Origin: Winogradskya humida
Lineage (GTDB): Bacteria > Actinomycetota > Actinomycetes > Mycobacteriales > Micromonosporaceae
Reading direction: 5' to 3'
Length of the DNA stretch: 64,000 nt
Assembly: GCF_016862215.1 (NCBI RefSeq)
Contig: NZ_BOMN01000130.1
Location: forward strand, 49,022 to 113,021
Of the stretch, positions 1 through 8,241 are shown piece by piece. The stretch's first letter is position 1; each line of letters opens with the position of its first letter. The notes beneath the pieces are model-generated. The model was not told the DNA's origin. It did not search any database and worked only from the letters and a program-made list of their open reading frames with translations. A program made the position numbers and the translations under genes.

Positions 1-1
1 C

Positions 2-2032
2 GGTTCCATGGGCAGTCAGCTGCTCTCCCGCGACCTGGCCGCGGTTCTCGCCGCCCGCATCGACGCGCTGCCGGGCGAGCCCCGCTCGGTGCTGCGTGAC
101 GCCGCGGTCGTCGGTGACACGGTGCCGACCGGCGTGATCGAGGCGCTGCGTGAGCGGCGGGCCCCCGGTGACGCCCGGCCCGGCGCGGTCGCCGCCGTCG
201 AGCTGGAACGAGCCGTCGACGAGCTGCTGCAACGCCGCATGCTGCACCGGGTCCGAGGCGGTTACGCGTTCAGCACCCCGTTGATGCGCGAGGCGGCGTA
301 TGCGGGCATCGGTAAGGCCGACCTGGCTGACCGGCACGCTTATCTGGCGCGCTGGGCTGCCCCCGAGACGGTCACGGCGCTCGGCTACGACGGCGCCTCG
401 CGACTGAGCCTCGGCGAGAACGAGCGGGACGCGTTCGTCGCCTCCCACGCCGAGTGCGCGGTCGAGCTGGCCGACGCTGTCCGGCTGCGCCCCGACGCCA
501 CGGCCCGCGAGGTCGCGCCGCTGGGGGTCGATGCGCTCGGCCGGATGGCGCGGCGGGCGTTGGCGAATATCGAACCGGCCGCTTCCATCGCGTACGCCGA
601 GCGGGCCGCGGCCATCGCCAAGGACGGCCTGGCCCTGCCCGATCAGCTGGTCCACGCCCGGGCCCTGCTCCGGTTGGGCCGGGCGCACGAGGCGCTGGCC
701 TTCGGCGAGAAGATCGCCCAGAGCTCCGTCGACGAGCCCGTGTGCCGTGCCGAGGCGCTGCTGGTCGTCGGCCGGGCGCAGGAGGCGCTGGGCGAGCAGA
801 CCCGGGCCGTCGCCGCCTGGCAGGAGGCCCTGGAGGTCGCCACCGATGCCGAGCTGGCTCCCGAGCGTGCGAACGCGATGCGCCGGCTGGGCATGGCCGA
901 CTTCCTCTCGGGCAAGCTCAGCCAGGCCAGCAGCCGGTTCGCGGCGGCCTATCAGGTCACGCTCTCCGCGGGCGACCGGCACGGCCAGGCCTGGGCCCTG
1001 CAGAACCTAGCGTGGGTGACCACCACGCGAGGTGACTTCGCGGGCACGGATGCCGTGCTCGGGCGTGCCGCGCGACTCTTCGCCGAGCTGGGTGACCCGG
1101 TCGGCCGTTCCTGGCTGCGCGGGACCACGGCGTTCGCGCGGCTGCTCGCCGGGCGGCTGCACGAGTCACGCCGGCTGGCCCGGATCTTCCTGCCGTTCGG
1201 TGACCGGGTCGGCGAGGGCTGGGCGGTGGGAACGCTGCGGGCCGTCGAGGCGTACGCATCCGCCGAGCTGGGCGACCTGGCCGAGGCGGACCGCGAGGCG
1301 CGCCGGGCGTTCCGGGACTTCGACGCGGTCGCCGACGACTGGGGCCGCGGGCTCGCACTGGTCGTGCGGGGTGGCATCGCCCGCAGCCTGGGCGAATACG
1401 ACCACGCGCACGATCTGCTCACCGACGCGCTCGACTACGCGGACCGCACGGGTCACCCGTTGCTGCTCGGCATGGCCGGCACCTTGCGCGGGTTCGTGGC
1501 GCTGCAGCGCGGCGAGGTGGACGCCGCCGAGGCCGACGCGCGCAGAGTGATGACGGCGGTCGAACCGCACAATCCGCTCGCACCGGCACAGGTCGGACCG
1601 CGGGTGCTGCTCGCCGAGGCGCGGCTTCGGGCCGGGGATCCGGCCACGGCGGTGGGGCTGCTCGCCCCGATCGCCGGTGACACCGGCGCGTCGCTGCTTT
1701 TCTCGCGGCGGCAGGCGCTCGCTTCGTACGCCTCGGCGTTGCTCGCCGACGGTCAGGCGGAGTCCGCGGGCGTCTGGATCCGGCGGGCGCGCGAGGTCAA
1801 GGCCGAGGACGTCCGCAGCTCGGTGGTCGTCGCATTGGTGCAGGCCAGGGTGGACGCGGCGGGTGGTGACCTAGCCGCTGCGCGGGACTCGGCCGAGGAG
1901 GCTGTGCTGCTCGCGTACTCTACGGAACAGTCCAGCGAACGGGTCGCCGCGGAGGAGGTCAGGGACGCTCTGGCTCTCTCCATCGTGGAACGTCCGGAAT
2001 CTGTCGCGTACGCGTCTGACGTGCCGGGATGA
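2..2032 (+). CDS. C-terminal part of an ATPase/TPR-type regulator (5' truncated)
   Basis: The frame is open from the window edge, so the true start lies upstream. The first ~130 residues resemble the winged-helix region that follows a STAND/AAA ATPase domain in LuxR- or adenylate-cyclase-like regulators (a patch beginning LAAVLAARIDALPGEPRSVL). The remainder, to about residue 650, is Ala/Leu/Arg-rich helical sequence with spaced G/A/L/Y patterns typical of degenerate TPR repeats. No DNA-binding domain is visible at the C-terminus. A Ser/Thr kinase gene follows 31 nt downstream on the same strand, so a signalling role is plausible. The catalytic half is outside the window, so the exact family is uncertain. 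Confidence 0.7.
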   Translation, partial: GSMGSQLLSRDLAAVLAARIDALPGEPRSVLRDAAVVGDTVPTGVIEALRERRAPGDARPGAVAAVELERAVDELLQRRMLHRVRGGYAFSTPLMREAAYAGIGKADLADRHAYLARWAAPETVTALGYDGASRLSLGENERDAFVASHAECAVELADAVRLRPDATAREVAPLGVDALGRMARRALANIEPAASIAYAERAAAIAKDGLALPDQLVHARALLRLGRAHEALAFGEKIAQSSVDEPVCRAEALLVVGRAQEALGEQTRAVAAWQEALEVATDAELAPERANAMRRLGMADFLSGKLSQASSRFAAAYQVTLSAGDRHGQAWALQNLAWVTTTRGDFAGTDAVLGRAARLFAELGDPVGRSWLRGTTAFARLLAGRLHESRRLARIFLPFGDRVGEGWAVGTLRAVEAYASAELGDLAEADREARRAFRDFDAVADDWGRGLALVVRGGIARSLGEYDHAHDLLTDALDYADRTGHPLLLGMAGTLRGFVALQRGEVDAAEADARRVMTAVEPHNPLAPAQVGPRVLLAEARLRAGDPATAVGLLAPIAGDTGASLLFSRRQALASYASALLADGQAESAGVWIRRAREVKAEDVRSSVVVALVQARVDAAGGDLAAARDSAEEAVLLAYSTEQSSERVAAEEVRDALALSIVERPESVAYASDVPG

Positions 2033-2050
2033 TCTGGTCCGCCGGTCGCG

Positions 2051-2056
2051 TATTTT
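2051..2056 (+). promoter_or_regulatory. -10 element (TATTTT) of a probable leaderless promoter
   Basis: TATTTT fits the TANNNT actinobacterial -10 and ends 7 nt before the GTG of the kinase gene. No Shine-Dalgarno sequence precedes that GTG. Transcription would start at or next to the start codon, giving a leaderless mRNA. Confidence 0.45.
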
Positions 2057-2063
2057 CTAACCC

Positions 2064-3551
2064 GTGACGGATACCCCGCCGAACCGACTGCCCGTGCCCT
2101 ACGTGCCAGGCATGTCCGGCTTGTCTGTCATGGCCCGGGGTGGTTACGCCACCGTCTACCGGGCCACGCAGGACTCCGTCGGCCGTGACGTGGCGATCAA
2201 AGTCGAGAACAGGACCCTGGACAGCCCTCGTGATCAGGCGCGCTTCCTGCGGGAGGCGAAGGCCGCCGGGCGCATGTCGTCGCACCCGCACGTCGTCGAC
2301 CTGTTCGACGTCGGCGTGACCGTCGACCAGCACCCGTACCTCATCATGGAGCTGTGCGACGGGTCATACCTGGACCGGATGCGGGTCTCCCCGCTGAATG
2401 CCGCCGAGACCCGCGACCTGGGTGTGAAGATCGCGGACGCGCTGGTGCACTCGCACGCCAACGGGGTGCTGCACCGCGACGTCAAGCCGGCCAACATCCT
2501 GTATTCGCACTTCAACCCGGCGGTGCTGGCGGACTTCGGGCTGGCGGTGCTCGGCGAGATGCGTGACTCCTCGGTGACGCTCGAGGTGCTGACCCCGGCG
2601 TACGCGCCACCGGAGATGTTCTCCCACGCCGACCCGTCCGGGGCCGTCGACGTCTACGCGCTCTGCGCCACCCTCTACGCGGTGATGGCGGGCCGGCCGC
2701 CGCGCTGGGAGAGCGACCGCAGCCCCAGCCTGATCACGCTGATGGACCTGTTCAACCGACCGATCCCGGACCTGCCGGACATCCCGCGGGCGCTCATCGA
2801 GGTGTTGCGCTACGGCATGCACAACGAGCCGCGCGCCCGGCCCAACGCGGAACAGCTGCACGACCTGCTTGCCGACCTGCGCATCGACCCGCCGGCGGGC
2901 ACGGCACCGGCTGTCTACCGCGCGTCGACCTTCGTGCCGCCCGCGCCGCGGCCGGTGTCAACGCCGCCTGCGCCCTCGCCGCAGCCGCGTCCGATTCCGC
3001 CGGTGACCCCGACCAGGGACACCGCGGACGAGACGCCGACCGTGCACACCGGAGATCAGAAACGTGGCAAGCGGAAGTGGCTCTTCGGCGGCTTCAGCGT
3101 CTTCCTGATGCTCGCCATCGCCGCCGGCGGCGTCCTGCTCGCCAAGGACCAGGCGCCGAATGTGCGGACGCTGGCGGCCCGGGTGAAGGCATCACAAAGC
3201 GCGTCCCTTTTGCCGGGATGTGGTGATGCGGAGGCGCATTGTCCGAGTGAGGTGGAGTGCTACACGCCGCAGGGCGGGACCGCTCACAAGATCACCTGCA
3301 CGGGGGAGCACAGCTGGGAGGTCTTCGCGGTGGGCTCGCTGCCCGCAGGTCTCGACCCGGCTGACCGCGCGGCGGTGACGAGTGACCCCAGGGTGCAGCG
3401 TGTCTGCAGCCCGGCGATGTTCACGCGGACCACCACCCGCACCGACAGCGCCGCGTGGGCACTGTCGGTGCTCCCGCCGACCACCGGAAACAGGACGTTC
3501 CGCTGCCTCGCCGGTCAGCACGGTCTCAGCGGTGCGGTGCTGGCGGGCTGA
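2064..3551 (+). CDS. Receptor-type serine/threonine protein kinase
   Basis: 495 aa Hanks-type kinase. The glycine-rich loop is GGYATVYRAT and the ATP-binding lysine lies in VAIKVE. The catalytic loop is HRDVKPANIL and the metal-binding motif is ADFGLAV. A Pro-rich linker (about residues 290-330) leads to one membrane helix (about 337-355). The extracytoplasmic C-terminus has several Cys and a GEHSWEVFAVG stretch like the septum-formation family, and the lipoprotein at 58501 looks related. The kinase domain should be cytoplasmic and the small domain outside as sensor. The GTG start is chosen because of the TATTTT just upstream. It is convergent with the carboxylase operon and separated from it only by a tandem repeat. 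Confidence 0.92.
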   Translation: MTDTPPNRLPVPYVPGMSGLSVMARGGYATVYRATQDSVGRDVAIKVENRTLDSPRDQARFLREAKAAGRMSSHPHVVDLFDVGVTVDQHPYLIMELCDGSYLDRMRVSPLNAAETRDLGVKIADALVHSHANGVLHRDVKPANILYSHFNPAVLADFGLAVLGEMRDSSVTLEVLTPAYAPPEMFSHADPSGAVDVYALCATLYAVMAGRPPRWESDRSPSLITLMDLFNRPIPDLPDIPRALIEVLRYGMHNEPRARPNAEQLHDLLADLRIDPPAGTAPAVYRASTFVPPAPRPVSTPPAPSPQPRPIPPVTPTRDTADETPTVHTGDQKRGKRKWLFGGFSVFLMLAIAAGGVLLAKDQAPNVRTLAARVKASQSASLLPGCGDAEAHCPSEVECYTPQGGTAHKITCTGEHSWEVFAVGSLPAGLDPADRAAVTSDPRVQRVCSPAMFTRTTTRTDSAAWALSVLPPTTGNRTFRCLAGQHGLSGAVLAG

Positions 3552-3554
3552 CTG

Positions 3555-3650
3555 TTCGGGGTCTCGCACCGCTTCGGAATCGGCCCCGCCTGTTCAGGGT
3601 CTCGCACCGCTTCGGAATCGGCCCCGCCTATTCGGGGTCGAGCACCGCGA
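3555..3650. repeat. 38-bp tandem repeat between convergent genes, running into the 3' end of the carboxylase gene
   Basis: Two near-identical 38-bp units (3555-3592 and 3593-3630, differing at two positions) are followed by a diverging third copy (from 3631). The third copy is the coding 3' end of the carboxylase alpha gene. The stop codon of that gene (3628-3630) is the last triplet of unit 2. The units fill nearly the whole intergenic space. No strong hairpin was found in the unit. Confidence 0.85.
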
Positions 3651-5637
3651 GCAGTTCGCCGGTGTCGACCTCGGCGCCCGGATGCACCGGCAGGGAGGCG
3701 ACCACGCCGGCGGACGGCGCGTGGACGGGGTGCTCCAGCTTCATCGCCTCGAGGGTGAGCAGGAGCTCGCCCGCGCGTACCCGCTGACCCGGCACGACCA
3801 GCACACGGCGCACGGCACCCGGCAGCGGCGCGATCAGGGAGCCCTCGGCGGCCTCCGGCGCGGGCAGCGGGAAGCGTGACAGCTCCCGCAGCGCGACTGA
3901 ACCCTCGGGGCTGTCCACGTACGACACCTCGCCGACCCGGTGCACCTTCAGCGTCAGCCGGATGCCGTTGACGTCCAGATCCACCCGGCTGCCGTCGGCG
4001 TGCACGACCACCGTCGGCGGATGGTCGTCCAGCGTGGGCGCCTGACCCAGCCCTGCCAGGTCCAGCTCCTCCGGGTCGACCGCGCGGACCCACCAGCCCG
4101 ACAGCTCGCCGTGCCGGTTCATCCGATAGCCGACCTCGACCGGGCCGGCCGGGCCGTCGTACACGGCGGTCTGTGATCCGGAAGGTACGTTGCGCCACCC
4201 CGACGGCAGCGACCGCAGCACCGGGGCACTCGCCCGGCGGGCAGCGGCGCCGGCGAGGGCAGCGGCGAGGCAGGAGATGCGGACGGCGTCCACCGAGGAC
4301 AGCAGCGGCGCGAACACCTCGGGATGCCGGTCCAGGAAACCGGTGTCGACGTCCCCGGCGCGGAAAGCCCCGTGCCGCAGGACCCGGACGAGCAGGTCAC
4401 GGTTCGCGACGACCCCGTGCAGTTCGGTACGCGTCAGCGCGGAGGCGAGCATCCGTGCCGCCTCCTGCCGGGTCGGCGCCCACGCGACCAGCTTGGCGAG
4501 CATCGAGTCGTGGTGCGCGCCCACCACCGAGCCGTCGACCACACCCGAGTCCAGGCGCAGTCCGGGCTGGGGCAGGGGCCGGAACGAGCCTGCCACGTCG
4601 GGGACCTTGAAGCGGTGCAGGGTGCCGGAGGCGGGCAGCCACGCGTACGCCGGATCCTCCGCGCAGATCCGCACCTCGATGGCGTGCCCGCGGATCGGCG
4701 GCGGGCCGGGCATCGGCAGCGTCCCGCCCTCGGAGACGAGCAGCTGGAGCCGGACGAGGTCGTACCCGGAGACGCACTCGGTCACCGCGTGTTCGACCTG
4801 CAGGCTCGGGGTCAGCTCGATGAACCAGAAATCGCCGTGATCGTCCAGCAGGAACTCGACGGCGCCGACGCCGACGTACCCCACTGCTCGTACAGCGAGA
4901 ATCGCGGCGCGGCAGAGCTGCTCACGCAGGGCGGGGTCGACGGCCGGAGAGGGAGTCTCTTCGATGATCTTCTGGTAGCGCCGCTGGACCGAGCACTCGC
5001 GCTCGCCGAACGGCACGACCGCGCCGTGGGTGTCGGCGATGATCGGCACCTCGATGTGCCGCACGTTCTCCAGGTAGGGCTCGCAGAAGACGTCGTCGCC
5101 GGTCTCCTGCCGGGTCGAGGCGACCGCCTCGGCGAGCGTGACCGGGTCGCGGACGACCCGCATGCCCTGCCCGCCGGAGCCGCCGGCCGGTTTGATCAGC
5201 ACCGGGAAGAGGGTGACCTCGGTGGGGTCGGTCGCGGTGGCCAGCACGGGTACGCCCGCCTCGGCGACGATCGCCTTGGTGTGAACCTTGCTGTGCAGCG
5301 TGCCCAGGGTCTTGGCCGGCGCACCGACCCAGATCATGCCCGCGGCGGCCACCTCGGCGGCGAACTCGGGATCCTCGGAGAGCGGCCCGTTGCCGGGATG
5401 GATGGCGTTCGCGCCGGCACGTTTGGCCGCGGCGAGGATCAGGTCACCCCGGAGGTAGGTGTTGGCCGGTGCGGAGCCACCGCTGAGCCGGACCGCGTAG
5501 TCCGCCTCCGTGACGTGGGGGGCATCTGCGTCGGCATCGGAGTAGACGGCGACCGTCTCGATGCCGACGAGGCGGCACGTGGCGAAGACCCGGCGGGCGA
5601 TCTCCCCACGGTCGGCCACCAGAAGACGTCGGATCAC
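3628..5637 (-). CDS. Acyl-CoA carboxylase alpha subunit (biotin carboxylase plus biotin carrier)
   Basis: 669 aa. The order is that of actinobacterial AccA/PccA proteins: an N-terminal biotin carboxylase domain (DRGEIARRVF near the start), an ATP-grasp region with the Gly-rich loop KPAGGSGGQGMRVV, a biotin carboxylase C-terminal domain, and a C-terminal biotinyl domain. The biotin attachment lysine is in LEAMKLEHP, near residue 634. It carboxylates biotin with bicarbonate and ATP and hands CO2 to the carboxyltransferase encoded 36 nt upstream in the same operon. The start is GTG. Which acyl-CoA is used (acetyl, propionyl or a branched one) cannot be read from the sequence. Confidence 0.93.
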   Translation of the reverse strand: MIRRLLVADRGEIARRVFATCRLVGIETVAVYSDADADAPHVTEADYAVRLSGGSAPANTYLRGDLILAAAKRAGANAIHPGNGPLSEDPEFAAEVAAAGMIWVGAPAKTLGTLHSKVHTKAIVAEAGVPVLATATDPTEVTLFPVLIKPAGGSGGQGMRVVRDPVTLAEAVASTRQETGDDVFCEPYLENVRHIEVPIIADTHGAVVPFGERECSVQRRYQKIIEETPSPAVDPALREQLCRAAILAVRAVGYVGVGAVEFLLDDHGDFWFIELTPSLQVEHAVTECVSGYDLVRLQLLVSEGGTLPMPGPPPIRGHAIEVRICAEDPAYAWLPASGTLHRFKVPDVAGSFRPLPQPGLRLDSGVVDGSVVGAHHDSMLAKLVAWAPTRQEAARMLASALTRTELHGVVANRDLLVRVLRHGAFRAGDVDTGFLDRHPEVFAPLLSSVDAVRISCLAAALAGAAARRASAPVLRSLPSGWRNVPSGSQTAVYDGPAGPVEVGYRMNRHGELSGWWVRAVDPEELDLAGLGQAPTLDDHPPTVVVHADGSRVDLDVNGIRLTLKVHRVGEVSYVDSPEGSVALRELSRFPLPAPEAAEGSLIAPLPGAVRRVLVVPGQRVRAGELLLTLEAMKLEHPVHAPSAGVVASLPVHPGAEVDTGELLAVLDPE

Positions 5638-5673
5638 TGCTCTGCTCTACCTTTCCGGAAACTTTTCAGGCCG

Positions 5674-7119
5674 TCAGGGGCGGAAGACGCCGACGTGTTC
5701 GGCGCCTTCCACGGCCGCGCTGTGAACCGCGGACAGGCAGAGGCCGAGGACCGTACGGGTGTCGCGTGGGTCGATGATGCCGTCGTCCGGGAGCTTGCCG
5801 AGCGGGGCGTCCGAGGCGCGCTCCGCCGGCCAGCTGAAGAGGAACCGGGGTTCGTACGCGCGCCCGTAGATGCCGCCCGCCTCCTCACCCGGGGTCGCGC
5901 CGATCATCAGTGTGAGGTGCGGGACGGTGGACTTGGCGACGGCGTGCACGAGCGGGGCGCCGTGGCGTACGTCGGCCGCCTCGTGCTGCTCGGCCGTGGG
6001 TGCCCCGGTGTACTGCACGAACAGCAGCGTGGTCGACGTCGCGTTGGCGAGCTGGATGAAGTGCACCGCCTTCTGCGTCTCCGCCGGGGAGAACGCGCCG
6101 CCCAGGTTGGCCAGCACGCCGATCGGGTAGCCGTGCAGCTCGCCCCAGCCGGTCACCAGCGCGGTGCCCTGGGCGGGCTTGAACTCGTCGAAGTCGCTGC
6201 CGTCGAGGATCCGCGCGAGCACCTCGCGCGGTTCGAACTGCGATCCCGGGCCGGTGCCGGCCATCGTCAGCAGGTCCTCGGCGTCGTGCCGGGGCGGGGC
6301 CGGGGGGAACGAGCGGGGGAACGGGCCGCGTTTGCGCCAGTTGAAACGGCGTACGCACTGCCGGGCCAGGCGCAGCCCGTCGCGCTCGTCCTCGGCCAGC
6401 TGGTCGGCCGGGCCGGTCACCCCGGCGGGGACCGTGGGCGCGCTGCGTACCTCGGGGGCGGGCCGGCCGTTCGCGCCGGACGCCCGGACCGGCTGCGGGT
6501 GGATGGTGAGCATCTTGGCGTGCCCGCGCACCATGATCGTGTAGTCGGAGAGCGCCGGGAGGTAGGCCGCGTCCCCGGTCGTCGCGCCGAAGACGACGCA
6601 GACGGTCGGCACCCGGTCGGCGGTGAGCTGGCTCAGGTCCCGCGCGATCGCCCCGCCCGGTGGTGGCCCGGCCGGTGCCGCGGCGCCGGTGGACTCCACC
6701 AGGTTCACCAGGGGCAGCCGGTTGACCGCGGCGATCCGGGCCGCCCGCCGGATCTTCTCCACGGTGTACGGGTTCACGGCGCCACCGTCGACGGTCGGGT
6801 CGTTGGCGACCACGACACACTCCACGCCCTCGACCACGCCGATGCCCGTGACAACACTCGCACCGATAGGGAACTCCGAGCCCCACGCCGCGACGGGGGA
6901 GAGCTCCAGGAACGGACTGTCCTGGTCGAGCAGCATCTCGACCCGTTCCCGCGGCAGCAGTTTGCCGCGCGCGTGGTGCCGGGTGACCCACTTCTCGCCG
7001 CCACCGGCCCGCGCCGCCTCCAGGGCCGCCTCGAGCTCCGCGAGCCGCTCCAGCATCGCGCTGCGGTTCGCCAGGTACGAGGGCGTACGCGGGTCGATCG
7101 CGGTGTCCAGCACGGTCAT
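5674..7119 (-). CDS. Acyl-CoA carboxylase carboxyltransferase (beta) subunit
   Basis: 481 aa crotonase-fold carboxyltransferase. The N-terminal half includes TGIGVVEGVECVVVANDPT and the oxyanion-type stretch ESTGAAAPAGPPPGG. The C-terminal half has LANLGGAFSPAETQKAVHFI and GEEAGGIYGRAYEP. The ATG was chosen over a longer reading frame because GGGGTG lies 6 nt upstream of it. It is slightly short for the family (usually 500-530 aa). First gene of a two-gene operon with the alpha subunit; together they form malonyl-CoA or a methyl-branched analogue for lipid synthesis, or act in catabolism. Confidence 0.92.
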   Translation of the reverse strand: MTVLDTAIDPRTPSYLANRSAMLERLAELEAALEAARAGGGEKWVTRHHARGKLLPRERVEMLLDQDSPFLELSPVAAWGSEFPIGASVVTGIGVVEGVECVVVANDPTVDGGAVNPYTVEKIRRAARIAAVNRLPLVNLVESTGAAAPAGPPPGGAIARDLSQLTADRVPTVCVVFGATTGDAAYLPALSDYTIMVRGHAKMLTIHPQPVRASGANGRPAPEVRSAPTVPAGVTGPADQLAEDERDGLRLARQCVRRFNWRKRGPFPRSFPPAPPRHDAEDLLTMAGTGPGSQFEPREVLARILDGSDFDEFKPAQGTALVTGWGELHGYPIGVLANLGGAFSPAETQKAVHFIQLANATSTTLLFVQYTGAPTAEQHEAADVRHGAPLVHAVAKSTVPHLTLMIGATPGEEAGGIYGRAYEPRFLFSWPAERASDAPLGKLPDDGIIDPRDTRTVLGLCLSAVHSAAVEGAEHVGVFRP

Positions 7120-7291
7120 GTCGTCACCCCGCTGTGCTGCACGCCCGCCACCTCGTTCAAGACCGCGCCCTTCCGCCCGTGTAGTGCCTCTCGACCACCT
7201 CCGTAACGAACGGCGAACCGGGTGCGACACGGATCTTTGCGGGCGGGCTTCGTACCCGGATCATGCATTTGTCCGTTATCCGGGCACGCTA

Positions 7292-7317
7292 AAGGGCCGT
7301 CCGTGTGGACGGCCCTT
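7292..7317 (-). terminator. Intrinsic terminator downstream of crp
   Basis: Perfect 11-bp stem AAGGGCCGTCC / GGACGGCCCTT with a GTGT loop. It lies 45 nt past the crp stop, and on the minus strand TTTAGCG follows the stem. On the plus strand a T-rich stretch also follows (7330-7346). It sits between the crp 3' end and the carboxylase promoter region. Confidence 0.75.
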
Positions 7318-7361
7318 CGCGGGTGTTCTTATTCTCTTTTTTGCGGGTATGTCCGCTGTGC

Positions 7362-8039
7362 TCAGACTCGAGCCCGGCGTGCCAGACGCTCGGGGTCGAG
7401 GATGATCACGCTCTTGCCGTCGAGCCGCAGCCAGGCCCGGGACGCGAAGTCCGCGAGCGCCTTGTTGACCGTCTCGCGGGAAGCGCCGACGAGTTGCGCC
7501 AGCTCCTCCTGCGTGAGGTCGTGCGTCACGCGCAGCACGCCACCGTCACGAGTGCCGAAGCGGCCCGCCATCTGCAGCAGGTTCTTCGCCACCCGGCCGG
7601 GCACGTCGGTGAAGATCAGGTCCGCGAGCGCGTCGTTCGTCCGGCGCAGCCTGCGAGCGAGCACGCGCAGCAGTTGCTCCGCGATCTCCGGCCGGTTGTT
7701 CAGCCACGGGCGCAGCGACGACTTCTTCAGCCGTGCGAGCCGCGTGTCGGTCACCGCGGTGGCCGTGGCCGTCCGCGGGCCCGGGTCGAACAGAGCCAAC
7801 TCGCCGAGCATGTCCGACGGACCCATGATCGAGACAAGGTTCTGCCGGCCGTCCGCGGCGCGGCGGCCAAGCTTGATCTTTCCGGAGAGAACGATGTAAA
7901 GGCTGTCGCCCGCCTCGCCCTCATTGAAGACGATGTCGCCCTTTCGGAACTCGATCGTCTCCATCTCCTTGGCGAGCGCCTCGGCAGCCTCCGGGTCAAC
8001 GCCCTGGAAGATCCCGCTGCGAGCCAGTACCTCATCCAT
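7362..8039 (-). CDS. crp: Crp/Fnr-family cAMP-responsive regulator (Crp/GlxR type)
   Basis: 225 aa, very close to mycobacterial Crp and corynebacterial GlxR. The N-terminal cyclic-nucleotide-binding domain has the phosphate-binding cassette GELALFDPGPRTATATAV, with the R-T pair in the usual cAMP-contacting place. The C-terminal winged helix has TQEELAQLVGASRETVN, the recognition helix of this family. A strong SD (GGAGGT, 6 nt spacing) fixes the start. In mycobacteria crp sits beside nth as here. It probably acts as a global regulator. No canonical TGTGA-N6-TCACA site was found in its own upstream region. Confidence 0.95.
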   Translation of the reverse strand: MDEVLARSGIFQGVDPEAAEALAKEMETIEFRKGDIVFNEGEAGDSLYIVLSGKIKLGRRAADGRQNLVSIMGPSDMLGELALFDPGPRTATATAVTDTRLARLKKSSLRPWLNNRPEIAEQLLRVLARRLRRTNDALADLIFTDVPGRVAKNLLQMAGRFGTRDGGVLRVTHDLTQEELAQLVGASRETVNKALADFASRAWLRLDGKSVIILDPERLARRARV

Positions 8040-8134
8040 CGCTGTACCTCCGACTACGCGCTTCAGCCGCGCAACATCAGTCTAGGCGTACGCGGGCCAC
8101 AAACGGGCGGGCACCCCTCGATCTGGATCTCGCA

Positions 8135-8149
8135 GCGTAACTATTACGC
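8135..8149. promoter_or_regulatory. Perfect palindrome in the crp/capA divergent promoter region
   Basis: GCGTAA-CTA-TTACGC is a perfect 6-3-6 inverted repeat in the 202-nt region between the divergent crp and CapA-like genes. It differs from the Crp consensus, so it is a candidate operator for another regulator. It also contains AT-rich sequence that could overlap a -10 element. Confidence 0.4.
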
Positions 8150-8241
8150 CCATCGGTGGCCGAAAACTGTCGCTCTCGGTGAGCGAAAGTCAGTCATTCG
8201 ACGGTCGTCGAGCTTGCTGCCCGACGGTATCGTCCCGATCG

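Noticed and set aside
4324..7206. Very long plus-strand open frame opposite the carboxylase genes
   Set aside because: Composition (Arg/Gly/Asp/His-rich, no domains) is that of an antisense shadow; the minus strand encodes clear carboxylase subunits.
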